A DNA stretch of 14,202 nt, taken from DATLNF01 sp046590575. GTDB lineage: Bacteria > Actinomycetota > Actinomycetes > BP-191. The stretch covers positions 1-14,202 of the forward strand of contig JBKJUS010000120.1 in assembly GCA_046590575.1 (NCBI GenBank). The letters are read 5' to 3'. Under the pieces are notes generated by a model. That model was not told the DNA's origin. It did not search any database and saw only the letters and a program-made list of their open reading frames with translations. Position 1 is the stretch's first letter; each line of letters starts with the position of its first letter. This document shows positions 13,778-14,202 of the stretch, in pieces. The translations under genes were made by a program, and so were the position numbers.

Positions 13778-13823
13778 GAGCTGCGGTGTGGCGTGTCATC
13801 AATGACACGTCAGGCCGCGGCTC
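13778..13823. repeat. Palindromic element, copy B (20-bp arms)
   Basis: The left arm (13778-13797) and right arm (13804-13823) begin and end with GAGC/GCTC and meet at GTGTCATCAATGACAC, so the stem can extend to a TCAA loop. The arms match at 16 of 20 positions, most differences being wobble-compatible on the plus strand. The right arm, reversed, matches the left arm of copy A at 19 of 20 bases. It lies 15 bases after the DUF559 gene stop. Confidence 0.9.
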
Positions 13824-13896
13824 TGGGGGAACGCCCGAGGTGTGGGCACTTTCACGGCATTCGGCGGTGAAGCTGGTCACCGGAAGTGTCGTTCGG

Positions 13897-13925
13897 ATGA
13901 CATGCCGTTTCGACGGCCGTATACA
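13897..13925 (+). promoter_or_regulatory. Candidate murI promoter (ATGACA - 17 bp - TATACA)
   Basis: ATGACA (13897-13902) matches the -35 consensus at five of six bases. TATACA (13920-13925) follows after 17 bases, in a local AT-rich island that also holds CATAAT (13924-13929). It ends 7 bases before GTG 13933, which would give a leaderless murI mRNA. Confidence 0.45.
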
Positions 13926-13932
13926 TAATGTC

Positions 13933-14202
13933 GTGGTGACCAACGAGCCCATCGGCATCTTCGACTCCGGCGTGGGCGGATTGACCGTCGCCCGCGCCGT
14001 GCTCGACCAGCTGCCGCACGAGCCGATCGTGTACGTCGGTGACACCGCGCACGGCCCCTACGGCCCACTCCCGCTGGCCGACGTACGCCGACATGCCCTC
14101 GACGTCATGGACCACCTCGTCGGCGACGGCGTCAAGCTCCTGGTGATCGCCTGCAACTCCGCTTCCGCCGCCTGCCTGCGCGACGCGCGAGAGCGCTACG
14201 AC
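13933..14202 (+). CDS. murI: Glutamate racemase, N-terminal part (3' partial)
   Basis: The frame starts at GTG 13933 or GTG 13936 and runs off the window end after 90 codons. It reads (V)VTNEPIGIFDSGVGGLTVAR, then VYVGDTAHGPYGP and LLVIACNSASAACL. These are the three N-terminal MurI blocks: the D-S pair of the first loop, the D-T-x-x-x-PYG loop, and the first catalytic cysteine in ACNSASA. The second catalytic cysteine lies beyond the window. MurI makes D-glutamate from L-glutamate for peptidoglycan in the cytoplasm. No ribosome site is visible, in line with a leaderless start. Its place downstream of cysM matches M. tuberculosis (Rv1338), except that the rhomboid gene between them is missing here. 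Confidence 0.95.
   Translation, partial: MVTNEPIGIFDSGVGGLTVARAVLDQLPHEPIVYVGDTAHGPYGPLPLADVRRHALDVMDHLVGDGVKLLVIACNSASAACLRDARERYD

Noticed and set aside
12698..13823. CRISPR-like repeats (two palindromic units)
   Set aside because: There are only two units, about 1 kb apart, with a gene rather than spacers between them and no cas genes.

Overview
The window is high-GC DNA with GTG as well as ATG starts, weak or absent Shine-Dalgarno sequences at several genes, and TANNNT-type -10 boxes. It carries an actinobacterial core block (clpS, DUF2017, mec-type JAMM protease, cysO, cysM, then murI) known from Mycobacterium tuberculosis Rv1331-Rv1338. This points to an actinomycete, perhaps of a Nocardioides-like or related lineage. 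The genus is a guess.

Layout. Bases 1-1508 are accessory: the C-terminal end of a probable HigB/Gp49-type toxin, an XRE antitoxin-like regulator, an unrecognised acidic protein, and an N-terminally truncated DUF6036-type nucleotidyltransferase remnant. Bases 1562-4111 encode a large secreted reprolysin-like zinc metalloprotease. Bases 4275-6026 encode a cytochrome P450 fused to a C-terminal cyclic-nucleotide-binding domain, an unusual architecture. It is followed on the opposite strand by a short reading frame ending in an LPATG sortase signal. Next come a cupin and a divergent SnoaL-like gene, a TSUP (TauE/SafE) permease, a strong two-way hairpin terminator, and a minus-strand pair of an EamA transporter and a 20-residue basic microprotein.

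From 9243 the conserved block begins: ClpS (N-degron adaptor of ClpP proteases), DUF2017, a convergent six-helix membrane protein inserted on the other strand, then the sulfur-carrier cysteine pathway (Mec, CysO, CysM). CysO delivers sulfur as a C-terminal thiocarboxylate, CysM forms a CysO-cysteine adduct and Mec releases cysteine. CysO here has two residues after its Gly-Gly. Between cysM and murI, where M. tuberculosis has a rhomboid gene, sits an AbiEi-like HTH plus DUF559 (PD-(D/E)XK nuclease) gene. A related ~46-bp palindrome lies on each side of it. The window ends inside murI (glutamate racemase).

The best candidates for something undescribed are the palindrome-flanked DUF559 nuclease gene and the P450-cNMP-binding fusion. 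No CRISPR array, tRNA or rRNA gene, or transposase was seen.
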